64,000 bases of DNA, taken from contig OW240914.1 in the NCBI GenBank assembly GCA_933207985.1, positions 134,683,878 to 134,747,877 of the forward strand, written 5' to 3'. The DNA is from Pelobates cultripes (lineage: Eukaryota; Chordata; Amphibia; Anura; Pelobatidae). This document shows, in pieces, positions 45,840 through 56,623 of this stretch (positions are counted from its first letter, which is position 1; each line of letters starts with the position of its first letter). The notes under the pieces were generated by a model. The model saw only the letters and a list, made by a program, of their open reading frames with translations. It was not told where the DNA came from and ran no database searches. The position numbers and the translations under genes are program-made.

Positions 45840-46561
45840 AGCTCTAAAAAATAATCATCATTATCTGTTTCTGAATCTACAGATAGTAATTGATATCTGT
45901 TATTATGGGCATAATTCGGAGGAGATCGTTTGCCTTCAAAGTGTCTTTGTGCAAATCTAGGTCTTTGGGTTTTAGGTGTGATATTTTTCTCATTTTGATA
46001 TATACCTGGGGAGTGATTGGTATTATTCGTGTGATTGATGTGATTCTGTGTAGGTAACTGTGGGTTACGATGTTGGTGAGGTAACTGTGCATACCTCGAT
46101 TGGGTTGGATAATGTTGGTATTTATGAGTAGTGTGTAGCCTGTTGGGGTGATAGTTACGTGATGAAGTGAAAGATTGTTTTCTCATAGGTGGGTGAAATG
46201 AATGTTGAGAATCTCTTCTTGGTGCATAATTTTGATGTGTTTTGAATATGTGATCATTTTGATAAGTATTGGAGGATGGATGGGCAAAATTTTCCGAAGT
46301 GTTTCTTTTATGATAAGAACGGACCTGATTATTAGAGTAATCTTGTTTGTCACGGATATATTTCTTTACCTTGATGTGTTTGGTATCCATTTCCACTTTC
46401 TCTATCTTATTTTGAATAAGAATAGAATTTTGTTTAAACACTTGTGTCTCTGTGAATCTGGCCATTTTTTCTTTTAAGTCATTTATTTCCATATCAAGGG
46501 TAGAAAGTTTTTTAGTTACACCATTATATACCATTGGAGTCTCGTCTCTTCTTTTCTCCAC
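45716..46561 (-). CDS. PLE ORF1, coiled-coil protein of 281 aa
   Basis: ATG at 46561, stop at 45716. Residues about 15-60 form a heptad-like coiled coil (leucine, isoleucine, lysine and glutamate). Residues about 75-225 are rich in H, N, Q, P, S and Y and look disordered. An acidic DSETDNDDYF patch follows near 235, and then a basic tail. No enzymatic motif. The layout suggests an RNA-binding or multimerising protein. The last 124 nt overlap ORF2 in the -1 frame, and a slippery heptamer at codons 255-257 could divert ribosomes into ORF2. Function is not known from the sequence. Confidence 0.75.
   Translation of the reverse strand: MEKRRDETPMVYNGVTKKLSTLDMEINDLKEKMARFTETQVFKQNSILIQNKIEKVEMDTKHIKVKKYIRDKQDYSNNQVRSYHKRNTSENFAHPSSNTYQNDHIFKTHQNYAPRRDSQHSFHPPMRKQSFTSSRNYHPNRLHTTHKYQHYPTQSRYAQLPHQHRNPQLPTQNHINHTNNTNHSPGIYQNEKNITPKTQRPRFAQRHFEGKRSPPNYAHNNRYQLLSVDSETDNDDYFLELCTQNNAHALTPYPIKNRKRSLNLEEGEVAEDSKRERLERQ
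45791..45797 (-). promoter_or_regulatory. Candidate -1 ribosomal frameshift heptamer A_AAA_AAC
   Basis: On the minus strand the ORF1 codons ATA AAA AAC place the heptamer A AAA AAC in exactly the phase required for -1 slippage. After slippage the next codon is CAG, codon 17 of ORF2. The ORF2 frame is offset by -1 relative to ORF1 (722 nt between the two ATGs). A_AAA_AAC is a classical efficient eukaryotic slippery sequence. Downstream I see only a weak AGTCT/AGACT stem, no clear pseudoknot. The alternative is a one-base indel in the A6 run. Confidence 0.55.
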
Positions 46562-46742
46562 ATATGCTCCACTGAATCCTATATGAAGATTTGACCTTAC
46601 TTCGAACCCTAAAGAATCTCCTTTTATCTTTACGTGGGACTATTCATTACAAACTTTGATAAGTTTTTGCACTATTTTTGTTTTCATATTTTACACATTT
46701 TATATATTTTTAGTATAATTTTAGGCGCATTCTTACTGTACT
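46527..46742 (-). repeat. PLE inverted arm, proximal copy (216 bp)
   Basis: The 5' end of the element on the minus strand. It holds the untranslated leader and the first codons of ORF1. It is inverted relative to 41937-42152, with one mismatch noticed by eye. Confidence 0.95.
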
Positions 46743-46811
46743 ATTTGATACATCATATACACAAAAGCAACATACAGTGAAAAAAATTGACAAATACACA
46801 GATTTATCTTC

Positions 46812-46891
46812 TTAACCCCTTAAGGACACAGGAAATGTGTGACATGTCATGATTCCCTTTTATTCCAGAAGTTTGGTCCTTAAGGGGTTAA
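46812..46891. mobile_element. 80-bp palindromic MITE, piggyBac-like (TTAA), copy 2
   Basis: Runs from TTAACCCCTTAAGGACACAG to TTTGGTCCTTAAGGGGTTAA, the same family and exact length as 28511-28590, with better preserved arms. It lies 54 bp outside the PLE duplication. Confidence 0.82.
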
Positions 46892-47465
46892 AAGGGTATC
46901 CCTCACTTCTGTTTCCTCTATAAATAATGATACTTCTCATGCTTATCCCTTATCAAGGTGACTTAAACATTAACTATGTAGGCAGAGTAAAACAGCACGA
47001 AAGGGTCAGGTTTTGAAGAATTTGGAACTATGAGACAGATAAAAGATGATCTGTAGTTTTAAAAGGTATGCATAAAAATATTACTCTTTCTACCTTCCCT
47101 ACTCACCTTTCAGTTTTTTTTCTAATTATAAAAAATGCTTTATAAGTTTCTAATAGTAACAATAGAAGAATTGTATTTGAAGATCTATGCAGAGGATTCT
47201 AATATTTGATCATTAAAAACAGCTAGGCTTCACAATATGGAATAGCTTATATTACAGAGTTGCAAAGGGCTCTGGGAAATGGCAATTGCTGGTTCTGCAA
47301 AATGGCATCTTACAGTTTGACTCACCTTTCAGTTTGGTTATGCATAACTCCAATGGAACAGTTACAAAGGCCATGTCCCCACTCAAAAGCCTTCAGCAGA
47401 TTAATAGTATTGTTATCTTGTTATAGGAAATGTCCACGTAGTTAGACCAATCCATGGTATAAGTC
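46892..47465. other. AT-rich sequence without recognisable gene
   Basis: No ORF with a recognisable domain, no terminal repeats. Confidence 0.45.
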
Positions 47466-48267
47466 ATGTGTGTAGGTAGCGGTTACCGTGTGTTGTGAAC
47501 TATACCAATTCCCCAAATCCATTCACCCACCCCCCAATCAAACTAGGAAACGTATATGTGGTATAAAAAAGGCCACAGCTTTATTTATAAATTAACGAAC
47601 AAATGTAAATAAACCAAACATAAATAACTTCCAGGTGTACTATGCCTAGTCCTTGCCAACCGTACCACCAAACCTCTAGGGTACACCCCACCACCAAGGC
47701 ATCGGCCCTCCCCCCTCGTCCAAGATACCTGGCCTTCACTTTGGCCTTCCAATTCCACATGCCAACCCCTTTCCTGGCACGGAGGGCACGCCCAAATACC
47801 CAAACATTTTCCGAGGTCAGGGGAGGGACCCGACCCAGCATCTTTCTTTTCCTGTACTCCTCTTCCCAATAGGTTCGGCAAGGACCATACCCGCCGGCTG
47901 TGACAAGAAAAATTCATTAATGACAAACAGACAAACAATACAAAACGGAAAAAGGGGAGGGAGGGGACTAGTTACCTCGCCGTTAGATTTAAGATGGCTG
48001 AGGTAACAGACAAAATGTCACCTATTTATATGACCCCACCCTACTCCTAAGCTAAATCACACCCCCATATCTCTACCACACCCACCACACCCACACATGC
48101 CTCCTATCCGGCTAGCTTTCAGCCGCCTCCTCTGGGCCTTGTGTGTAGGTAGCGGTTACCGTGAGTTGTGAACCATACCAATTCCCCAAATCCATTCACC
48201 CACCCCCCAATCAAACTAGGAAACGTATATGTGGTATAAAAAAGGCCACAGCTTTATTTATAAATTT
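47466..48267. repeat. Tandem unit of about 673 bp, second copy cut by LINE
   Basis: The segment starting GTGTGTAGGTAGCGGTTACC and containing CATTCACCCACCCCCCAATC and GGCCACAGCTTTATTTATAA occurs at about 47468-47594 and again at about 48141-48267 with two substitutions noticed. The second copy stops where the LINE tail begins. The region between (47595-48140) is GC-richer, with no recognised product. Either a tandem repeat or flanking repeats of an unknown element. Confidence 0.85.
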
Positions 48268-48754
48268 TTTTTTTGAATTTGACAATTTTTATTTTACTTA
48301 CAGTAAGGGTCGGGGGGAGGGTACAGAAATAGAAAGGGTTAGGTGGGGTACCAAAGACTTCACATACGTTATCACAGTTACAGTAGATGGTCGCCACGGG
48401 CACCGTGTAGGTTGTAGACAATATAATATATCGAGATTACACATGTGTAGTGCCACAGCCTCTGAACCTTAACATGCGGTCATAGGTCACATTCGTTTGT
48501 CTCATATGTGGCGTGGTTTAGAGGGTGCCTATCGGTGTTGATGGCACGTTTGGCCGTCTTCGGTTAAGATAAAGGGGGGAGAGGGAAATGGTATAGGGTA
48601 GGGTGTTGGGTGAATGTCTTGTGGAATGTGTGGTGTACGTAGGTTATGTTGCGGTGCAGGTGTGGGTGTACGGATGTGGGCTTGAATGACTTCTTCAGTG
48701 CCTCTAGAAGAGGGGGGGGGTTTCCTCTTGATTCTGGCAGTTTGGTTTTGCCTT

Positions 48755-51700
48755 TCAGTGTGGTTTGTTGCTGTCCCATCTGTCCCAAGCCTCAGTCCAG
48801 TAGGATTTGGTATGTGTTGATTTCCTTGCTGCTATTTCGTAGGTTTTGGAAGTTTCTATAGCTGTGATACACTGGCTGATCGTGGGGGCAGTGGTCTGTT
48901 TCCATTTTCTGCTTATGACGGTGAGGGCAGCTATGCAGATGTGATACAACAAGTACCTGGTATGGATGTGAGGTGTTTTGGGGAGGAGTAGCAGTAGGAA
49001 TAGTTCAGGTATCAAAGTAATTTGCATTTGGGTGCAGCGGGTCGTTAGGTTTAGAACTTGTGACCAGAACTGTTTCAATAGTGGGCATTGCCACCATATG
49101 TGAAGCAGGGTGCCTCGGTCGCGTTGGCAGCGCCAGCATGCGTCTGACGTATTCGGGTAGCTATGTTTTAGTCTCGTTGGTACAAGATACCACCTATACA
49201 GCAATTTACGAGAAAGTTCTGTGTGGGATGTGCAGAGGGTTAATTTGTTGTTGGCGCGGTAGATATTTTTCCATTGTTCGTTTGTAAGTTCGTGCCCGAT
49301 ATCCTTTTCCCATGCTATCCTGAAGGAGGGTAATGTGCCTTGGGTATTTGTTTGTTCTGAGGCGTAAAGTGTCGAAATAATTTTTGTTTCCGGTTTCGTC
49401 TTGGTACACATCTCTGTCAGTTTGAGCCAGTTGGGGTCGGGTGGGAGTGCAGTTTGATGCGGTTTGTGTAGGTTAATCCATGATTGTAGCTGGATGTAGG
49501 AGAAGGTCCCTGTCGTTGGCATTTGAAATTCTTCACATAGATCTGCGAGTTTTTTGAGTTCGGTACCCTGCATTACTTGCGACAGCGTGGAGATACCGTG
49601 TCTGCGCCATAGTTTGTGATTGAAGTTCGGGATAAGGTGCTGGATCGTTTCTATTGGGGTTGCTGGTGACATGGGTGATGTGTTCCCCTGTTTTTTGCGG
49701 TAGTCGTCCCATAAAGAGAGAGTAAGTATTGTTGTCGGTAGCATTTCTGATGCTTTGGGTCTATGGTTCGGCGGCATCCATGCCATGGTGGGAAGTGAGA
49801 TGCCTTTGGCTCTATGTTTCTCCAGTTCGACCCATGTCATGGGGGTCGGGCGGTGAGACGCTGCAATAAGTGGGGCAATCTGCGCTGCTCTATAATATCC
49901 TTTGACATCTGGTAGACCCATCCCTCCTTGGGCTCGTGCAGAGACCATCGTGTTTAGGGCTACTCTTGGTTTTTTGTGGTCCCATATGTAATTATTTATC
50001 GTATTTTGTAAGTCTTTCAGGAACTTGTTGGGAAGCTTAAGTGGAAGCGTACGAAACATATACTGAATTTTTGGTAAGATCACCATTTTTACAGAGGCTA
50101 TTCGGCCCGTCCATGATATATATTTGCCCCTCCAGCTATGTAGCAAGGTTCGAATTTCTGTGAGGAGTTTGACATAGTTGGCTTTGTATAGGGAGTTCGT
50201 GGATGGTGTGAAGAGGATGCCTAAGAATTTGATGTGGTTCCGCCTCCAGTCATAATTAAAGTTAGCTTTGAGAATTGGTAGTTCTTGATCTGGAATGTTG
50301 ACACCTAGGGCGAGTGTTTTTGAGATATTTAATTTATAATAAGAGCAGGCGCTGAATTGGGAGAGGATTTTGTGGAAGTTGGGCAGGGATATGTGCGGTT
50401 GTTCTAAGGTAAGGAGGATGTCATCCGCAAATAGAGATAGTTTATATTCTCGGTTCTTAATTTTAATTCCATGTATATTGGGGTTGTCTCTGATCATTTG
50501 GGTGAGGGGTTCTAGTGTCAGGATGTAGAGGAGTGGGGAGAGGGGGCAGCCCTGTCTGGAGCCATTAGAGATGTGGAAAGGTTTCGATATGAATCCCCCG
50601 TTTACCACTTTAGCCGTTGGTGAGGAGTAGAGTGCCGTGATAAGTGCTAGAAATTGAGGGGGAAACTCGAATTTTCGGAGTACTGCCATCAGAAAGGGCC
50701 AATGCAACCTGTCAAAGGCTTTTTCAGCGTCTAGTGATACTAGGACGCTAGGGGTTTTATTCCGTTGGATCTCGTAGAGTAGGTCTAGTGTTTTCCTCGT
50801 GCCGTCTGCTCCCTGTCTACCACCCACAAATCCCACCTGATCTTCCTGTATCAGTGAGGGTATGATGTGTGCCAACCTATTGGAGAAAATTTTTGCTATG
50901 AGTTTCACGTCCGTGTTTAACAGGGAGATGGGACGGAGGTTTTGGCATCTATTGGGAGGTTTCCCTGGCTTAGGGAGGGTGGCAACATGGGCCATTAGCA
51001 TCTCTCTCGGCAGTGTGCCTGTCAGTGTGGTGTGGTGATATACCCTTTGTAGGTAGGGGGCTAGGAGTGGTGCGAATTGTTTATAATAGGCATTAGTCAT
51101 TCCATCAGGGCCTGGTGATTTCCCAGGGGGTAAGGAGTTAATTGTTTCTAGGATTTCCTGTGTGGTGACCTGAAGCTGAATGGCTTTCTTTTGCGTGGCA
51201 GTGAGAGTGGGCAGTTGGGTCTTCGCAAGAAATTCTTCAATTTCTATCGTGTTCGGTTGGTGTAGCGTGGGGTCTGTGCGCAAGTTATATAGGGAGTGGT
51301 AATAGTCAGCCATGTTGTCATTGATGTCTTGCGGGTTGTATATTTTGTCGCCCTTAGCGGTGATCAGGTGAGGGATTTTGGAGTTGGATTGTTGCTTTTT
51401 GAGCATTGTGGCTAGGTGCTTTCCAGCTCTGTTGCCCTGGGTGTATGTTCTCAATTTCAGTTTGTTAAGAATGTGGGTCGTTTTTTCAAGAGACAGTGCG
51501 TTAAGTTGCTTGGTGATTTTTTGTATTTCTTCAGCGTAGGCGGTGGAGGGGGTTAGGAGGTGAGCTGCGGTGGTATCTCTCAATTTTCGTAGGAGGTCTG
51601 TATGGTGTTTTTCTCGCTTACGTTTCAGGTAGGATGCGCGGCTGATTAGTAAGCCTCTCAATACCGTTTTATGGGCTTGCCATATTGAGAATATGGAGAC

Positions 51701-52540
51701 ATCTGGGGTATCATTTGTCTTGAAGAAGTCTTTTAAGTTCGCTGTCAGCAGCGCTGTGAATTTTTGGTCGTATAGCAGTGAGTCATTGAGGCGCCATGGT
51801 GGTTTGCCTCGATGTTGATAGGTGGAGTGTAAGGTCATTGTTATCGGGGCATGATCGGACCATACTATATTGCCGATGGAGCAGTTTTCTATGTGTGGGA
51901 GTAACGTGCCAGAGGCGAGGATATGGTCTATCCTGGAGAAGGTTTTATGTACTTGTGAGAAGAAGGTATATTCCTTTCCGGAGGGGTGTTTTGTTCTCCA
52001 TACATCATATAAGCTATTTTCGTGGATAAGCTTGGTAAAGGCCTTGGTGTGGGACTTGAGATTATGGTGCCTTGTCGACGTATTTGGGATGGTCGAATCC
52101 ATGCGCGTGTCCATGACGTGGTTGTAATCGCCACATATGATCTTGGGGTCATTCACGCCTTCAGGGAGTTTGGCAAGAATTTTGTGTAAGAAGTTACGTT
52201 GTTGTTCGTTTGGGCTATAGAGGCATACTATGACATAGGGTTGCTCATTTATTCTGCAGTGTAGAATTATGTACCTACCCTGATTGTCTTTTTTGACCCT
52301 GAGAGTTTCTACTGTTAGAGAGTTATGTAACAATATGGATACGCCTCTGGATTTGGAGGTATGGGTGGCATGGAGTTGCGTGGGGTAGTCTCTGAGGGCA
52401 AAGGTTGGGACTTTAGTGGAAACGAAGTGCGTTTCTTGTATGCAGACTATGTCTGCTTTGATTTGTTTTATGTCATTGAGGAGCATGCGTCGTTAGTGTG
52501 GCGTATTTAGGCCCTTGGTGTTATGCGAGTAGATTAGCAT
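48755..52540 (-). pseudogene. LINE ORF2: APE endonuclease and reverse transcriptase, one early stop
   Basis: Original start appears to be ATG at 52540. Codon 16 is TAA (52495-52493), and an internal ATG at 52486 opens 1243 uninterrupted codons. Counting from that internal Met: endonuclease QETH (E18), GDYN 119-122, RIDH 185-188, SDHAP 210-214. RT: GKSPGPDG 455-462, LRPISLLN 517-524, SLDAEKAFD with D586, SRQGCPLSPLLY 643-654, FADD 686-689. C-terminal zinc knuckle CX2CX8HX4C at 1117-1134. All catalytic boxes are present, and only the extreme N-terminus (before the ADIVCIQETH strand) is cut off. Works with ORF1 in target-primed reverse transcription. Confidence 0.9.
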
Positions 52541-53710
52541 GTTCTGTAGAGTGTGTTATGAGGTGTGGAGAGTTGTCTGGAGTGTGTGCAGTCCGGGTTA
52601 GTGGTGGGCGATCCTCTGTGTTGGGAGGTATTGGTGGGGGTGGGTCGGTTGTGGGAAGGTGATGAGGTATTTGTATAGGTAGGGGTGTACAGGACCTAGT
52701 GGTCTGGTACGCTATGTGTACCTGGGGGGTAGGAGCGAGAGCTTCCGGATACGTGGCTAAGCGGGCTCCTAGTTGATTTAATAGATTAGAGCTGAAAACA
52801 TATAAATGAGGCTGGCAAACAGTGCAGCAAACATTAACATTAAACGATAACATTGGTTGCAAAAGACAGACAAGGATCCTTGCTTGACCTGGCGTTATGG
52901 AGTTTAAATACTCTGAGGTGTTACGCGTTAAGGGATCAAGGGTTCCCTCGCGGGTTTGCTTGAGCGTGCCCATATGCGGGTTGTTTGCTCTGGGGCATTC
53001 CCACATCCACTCATATGGGGCGACTTTAATGCCGCATTATGTCGCTGTCCCAGGCAGATATATTATTGGGCAAGCTTAGCCCACAGTGCGTGTCTCTGTT
53101 GTGGACCGGGGGCCACATAAGTGGTGCAAGAAGAAGATACATGTATAATAAGTTTTTTTTTTTTTCTTCCCTCGTGGGCTTCATGGGGCATATTATAACA
53201 TTGAATGTGTCCATAGTCCCTTGATAAGCATAACTTCACGCTTTAGCTTACTGTAGCTGTCATAATGCACTAGAAAGCTGGGCTTCCAGCGACATGGTTC
53301 AGGGTAGTGAGTGGAGCGTGGCACATGGGTATGGGCATTTTGTGAGCTGACCCCAGGGGGGGGAGAGGTGGCTCATGAGTGTGGAGTTTGAGCCCGTTAG
53401 TGGAGACTGCCCCATGGGTTTACACCCACTCCGCTTCAATCGTGTCATATAAGGCTAACTTGCCTGGAGATGGGAGTGGGGGGGTGTATGGGTGGGTAGT
53501 CACCCGTTTTATTCAGGGTCCCCCGGGGGTGTACGCTACCCTATGGTTTGGGTCACTGCGGGTGCTGGGACATAGGGGGCGGCTGGGTGTACAGGGCTCA
53601 GAGGCAGCGCAGGCAGCTATCATCTACCTACTAGAGCGCAATAAAGTAAGCACAGGTAAGCATTAAATGATACTTGCGTCAGGTGCATTATGTCTTTGTA
53701 AATTGGTGGA
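52541..53710 (-). other. Long inter-ORF spacer of the LINE
   Basis: About 1.17 kb between ORF1 and ORF2 with no convincing protein; a 161-codon open frame at 53006-52521 has no recognised domain. Much longer than the short spacers of mammalian L1. It may be family-specific sequence, an eroded insertion or an extra regulatory region. Confidence 0.6.
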
Positions 53711-54463
53711 TCAGTCCATGGCGGCATTTCTGCCTGGGCGGCGTTTATCGTGCCGCTGTTCTCCTGGTTGTTCTTTTAGTAGGCCCCATTTCTCGATCAG
53801 CTGTAATCCTTCTTCTGGTGATGATATGATGGACGTCTTCCCGCCTTTGGTAAGGATTAATTTCGTGGGGAATCCCCACCGATATCGGATCCCATGGCTG
53901 CGGAGAACCGTGGTGGTCTGGGAGTAATCCCTTCTGCGACGGAGTGTAGCTGGTGAAAGGTCCGCCATGATGCGCACCGATGGGAAGTCGTCATGGGGGT
54001 CCCCTCTGTTTCGGTGGGATCGTAGGACCAGTTCCTTGATGTGAAAGTAATGGGCCCTAAGCAATACATCGCGTGGAATGGAATCCGGTAAGTTTTTGGG
54101 TTTTGACACCCTATGTATTCTATCCACCAGGAGCATGTCCGCAGGGATGTCAGGCGCGTAGGCTCTCATCAGGCCTCTTGCATAGGCTTGCAGGTCATCT
54201 GGCAGGACTGTCTCTGGGACTCCACGGAGTCGTAGATTATTCCTTCGTGCGCGGTCCTCATGGTCCGCCATGCGTTCTTCCATGGCTGTCAGCTTATGCT
54301 GTATCGCTTGTAATTTCTCTGAGGTGGCGGTTTGCACCGTCTCTATCTCCTGGTGGCGCCGTTCCATAGTGGTTGTTCTTGCTGAGAGATCCCTCACCTC
54401 CCTTTTGATTTGGTCGGCGGTCGTCTTCCAGGTGGCGATCAGTTTTTCTGCCATAGTTTCCAT
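53711..54463 (-). CDS. LINE ORF1 RNA-binding protein
   Basis: The first in-frame ATG is at 54463, giving about 250 aa. The open frame extends upstream to about 54650 with no ATG, so the true N-terminus may have been lost or shifted. Order: a coiled coil through roughly the first 80 residues (TADQIKREVRDLSARTTTME), an RRM-like segment opening EDRARRNNLRLRGVPE, and a C-terminal domain with the FPSVRIMADLS and RHD-type basic motifs. This matches L1 ORF1p, a trimeric nucleic-acid chaperone. Confidence 0.85.
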   Translation of the reverse strand: METMAEKLIATWKTTADQIKREVRDLSARTTTMERRHQEIETVQTATSEKLQAIQHKLTAMEERMADHEDRARRNNLRLRGVPETVLPDDLQAYARGLMRAYAPDIPADMLLVDRIHRVSKPKNLPDSIPRDVLLRAHYFHIKELVLRSHRNRGDPHDDFPSVRIMADLSPATLRRRRDYSQTTTVLRSHGIRYRWGFPTKLILTKGGKTSIISSPEEGLQLIEKWGLLKEQPGEQRHDKRRPGRNAAMD

Positions 54464-54691
54464 TGCCAGTTCAAAGTGGCTGCGTGTCAGGCAGTCCACG
54501 GGCAGAGAATCCTCCGATGGCGCTGGGGAGGGACTGGGGGCGACCTCGTCTGCGCCCTCTTGTCCGGCTGCACGTGGCGGGTCCGCCGCTGAGGAGGATT
54601 CAGAATCTAGTTCGCCATGAAGGTTCTTTGTTGCTAGTCCCCAACTTTATCACTTTACGATCACTGTCAGTCTCCACTTGAGCCCACTATA

Positions 54692-56465
54692 CTATTGTCC
54701 CATGGTTCCCAAATTCTCTGGAAAGTTACTGTCGTCCCCTTTATCCTTGCCATCAGGTCGTCCATGATTCTGAATTATCTTATCCTGGATATCACCACTC
54801 GAAATTCCGGACCCCCAGGTGAAAGCCATGCCGTTGCTATTGCTCTGCGCATGCTTAGAGTTATCTTGTGTACCAGTTTCTGCTCTTTTTTTGTCCATCC
54901 CTCAATTGAGCTGTTTAACAGGTATATCCATGGGTCCATAACCAAGGGTTTGTTGAACATCTGTTTCAACAAGTCCTCTACTGACTTCCAAAAGCTGTGT
55001 ATCTTCGGGCATTCCCACCACATATGGATGTACGTGCCTCTTAATCTGCAGCCCCTCCAGCAATCGTCTGTGTCTATAGTATGCATTTTATGTAATTTCC
55101 TGGGAGTAGTATACCATCTGAGCATGGTTTTTCATGCCTGCTCCTGTAACGTGACACATATGGAAGTGTTTTTGTTTGCTTCCCATATCTCCTGCCACTC
55201 AATTCCTTCCAGTTCCTCCCCTAGGTCCGCCTCCCATTGATCAGTGTATGTTAATCTACCCGATTCTTTATTTTCAGTGCAAAGATGGGCATGCCTTTGG
55301 GGGTGGCTCCATCCATACACAATCTCTCGTAAAAAGATAGCTTTCCTTGGGCTGCCGTTCTAATATGGGGTCTTCTAGCGAAGTCTCGTATTTGGACATA
55401 TCTGAAAAAATCTGCGGGGGTTAAATGGTTACTTTGTTGGAGTTCTTCAAATTGTATGACTTCCCCGTTTCGATATAGTTGGTGGATACGTTGTAGCGCG
55501 GTTCTTTCTATGTTTCTGAAGTCTGTAGGGGCCATTCCGGGTTGGAACTCTCTGTTTCTGAGTATTGGAGCCAGAGGGGAGGGGGACGCTGCAAGCCCAT
55601 ATTTGACATGATTTTCATCCCATAATCGGAGCGAATTGAGAATGGCCGGGCATGTCGCCCTTATCATAGGTCTATATTCCCTTGGGACCCACAACGTAAA
55701 ACTGGGGCATGTCTAGTCTCACCATCATGGATTCGATTTCCACCCACCTCCGTTCCCCCGGTGGGGAGTGCCACATGGCCACCTGAGTCAGTTGGGCCGC
55801 AAGGTAGTAGTAGTATAGGTTCGGTAGTCCTAAACCCCCTCTGTCCTTACGTCTATAAAGGACTTGTCTGGTTATTCTGTGTCTCTTATTCTGCCAAACA
55901 AAATCCCCTATCGCTCTTTGTAGTTGTGTTTTTGTAACGCGGATAGGTAATGCCTGAAATAAAAATAGAATGCGGGGAGCATGTTCATTTTTACAGAGTT
56001 GATTCGCCCTATCCAAGAGATAGGTTTGTCCGTCCACATTTCTAAATCTCCTATCAGAGCCCTTAGCATGGGGTCGTAATTGCCAGAGTATAAGCATTCC
56101 AGGTCTGCTGTTAGATGGATGCCGAAATATTTTAAGGAGTCCGTTACCATCTGAATTTGATAAGTTTCCCTTATCAGGGCTGCATCGGCCGTCGTTAGTG
56201 CTGACATTGACTCAATCGGGTTCGTAATGGTCAGGAGGACGTCGTCTGCATAGGCTGAGACTGTGAACTCTTCGCCTACCCTAACTCCTCTGATATTCGG
56301 GTGTCGACGTATCGCCTGTAGCAAGGGCTCCATTGCCATCGTGAAGAGGAGGGGGGAAAGGGGTACTCCTGTCTGGTTCCATTGTAGCCTAAATGGCTTC
56401 AGTGGGGCCCTGATGACGGGAATCTTGACCGATAAGCTAACTCCTTTTGTGCAATGTAATGCTTG
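54692..56465 (-). pseudogene. Second L1-type ORF2, 5'-truncated and frameshifted
   Basis: On the minus strand, successive frames give the RT box GVPLSPLLFTMAMEPL, the catalytic AYADD (from 56260), SWIGRINSVKMNMLP, GGLGLPNLYYYYLAAQL and the C-terminal zinc-knuckle region with HMWWECP. At least three frame changes. Everything upstream of RT box 4 is missing, with a sharp break near 56460. The protein differs clearly from the neighbouring LINE, so it is a separate, older family member lying head-to-tail upstream of it. Confidence 0.85.
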
Positions 56466-56623
56466 CTTGCCCAATCCTGTTTCACTATTCCCTGTCCAAT
56501 GAAGTTAGCAAATTTTTGTGATTGATGTTAGAGGACAGCCAATTAATGGTGATTTTGTCACTGACACTTGGCCAATGAAGGCACTCAGTCATTGAGGTGG
56601 GATAGTATATAAATCAGGCTGTC
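56466..56623 (+). promoter_or_regulatory. Promoter-like segment: four CCAAT boxes and a TATA box
   Basis: CCAAT at 56471, 56496, 56539 and 56572 is followed by TATATAAAT at 56606-56614. The spacing (last CCAAT about 34 bp before TATA) suits a pol II promoter. The retroposon at 56624 inserted just downstream of the TATA box, and its target duplication repeats at 58402-58414. No ORF is seen in the 300 bp beyond. Could be chance or an old LTR. Confidence 0.35.

Larger units (their letters stand above)
41826..46742 (-). mobile_element. Penelope-like element (GIY-YIG type), apparently intact
   Basis: Flanked by the perfect 15-bp duplication ATTTGATACATCATA (41811-41825 and 46743-46757). On the minus strand it carries ORF1 (46561-45716), ORF2 (45839-43377) and a 3' region of about 1.2 kb with hairpins and a hammerhead-like motif. 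The far (plus-side) end is an inverted copy of its own 5' region. Variable target duplications and terminal inverted copies are known for Penelope-like elements. The nearly identical arms and open ORFs argue for a young insertion. Confidence 0.9.
48268..54660 (-). mobile_element. Tx1/L1-type LINE, near full length
   Basis: On the minus strand: ORF1 (about 54463-53711), a long inter-ORF spacer (53710-52541), ORF2 (52540-48755), a 3' region and an A-rich tail at 48268-48277. ORF1 with coiled coil and RRM-like segment, and ORF2 with APE endonuclease, RT and C-terminal zinc knuckle, are the L1/Tx1 layout. The 5' boundary is uncertain and I could not confirm a target duplication. One nonsense codon near the ORF2 N-terminus. 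Confidence 0.85.
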
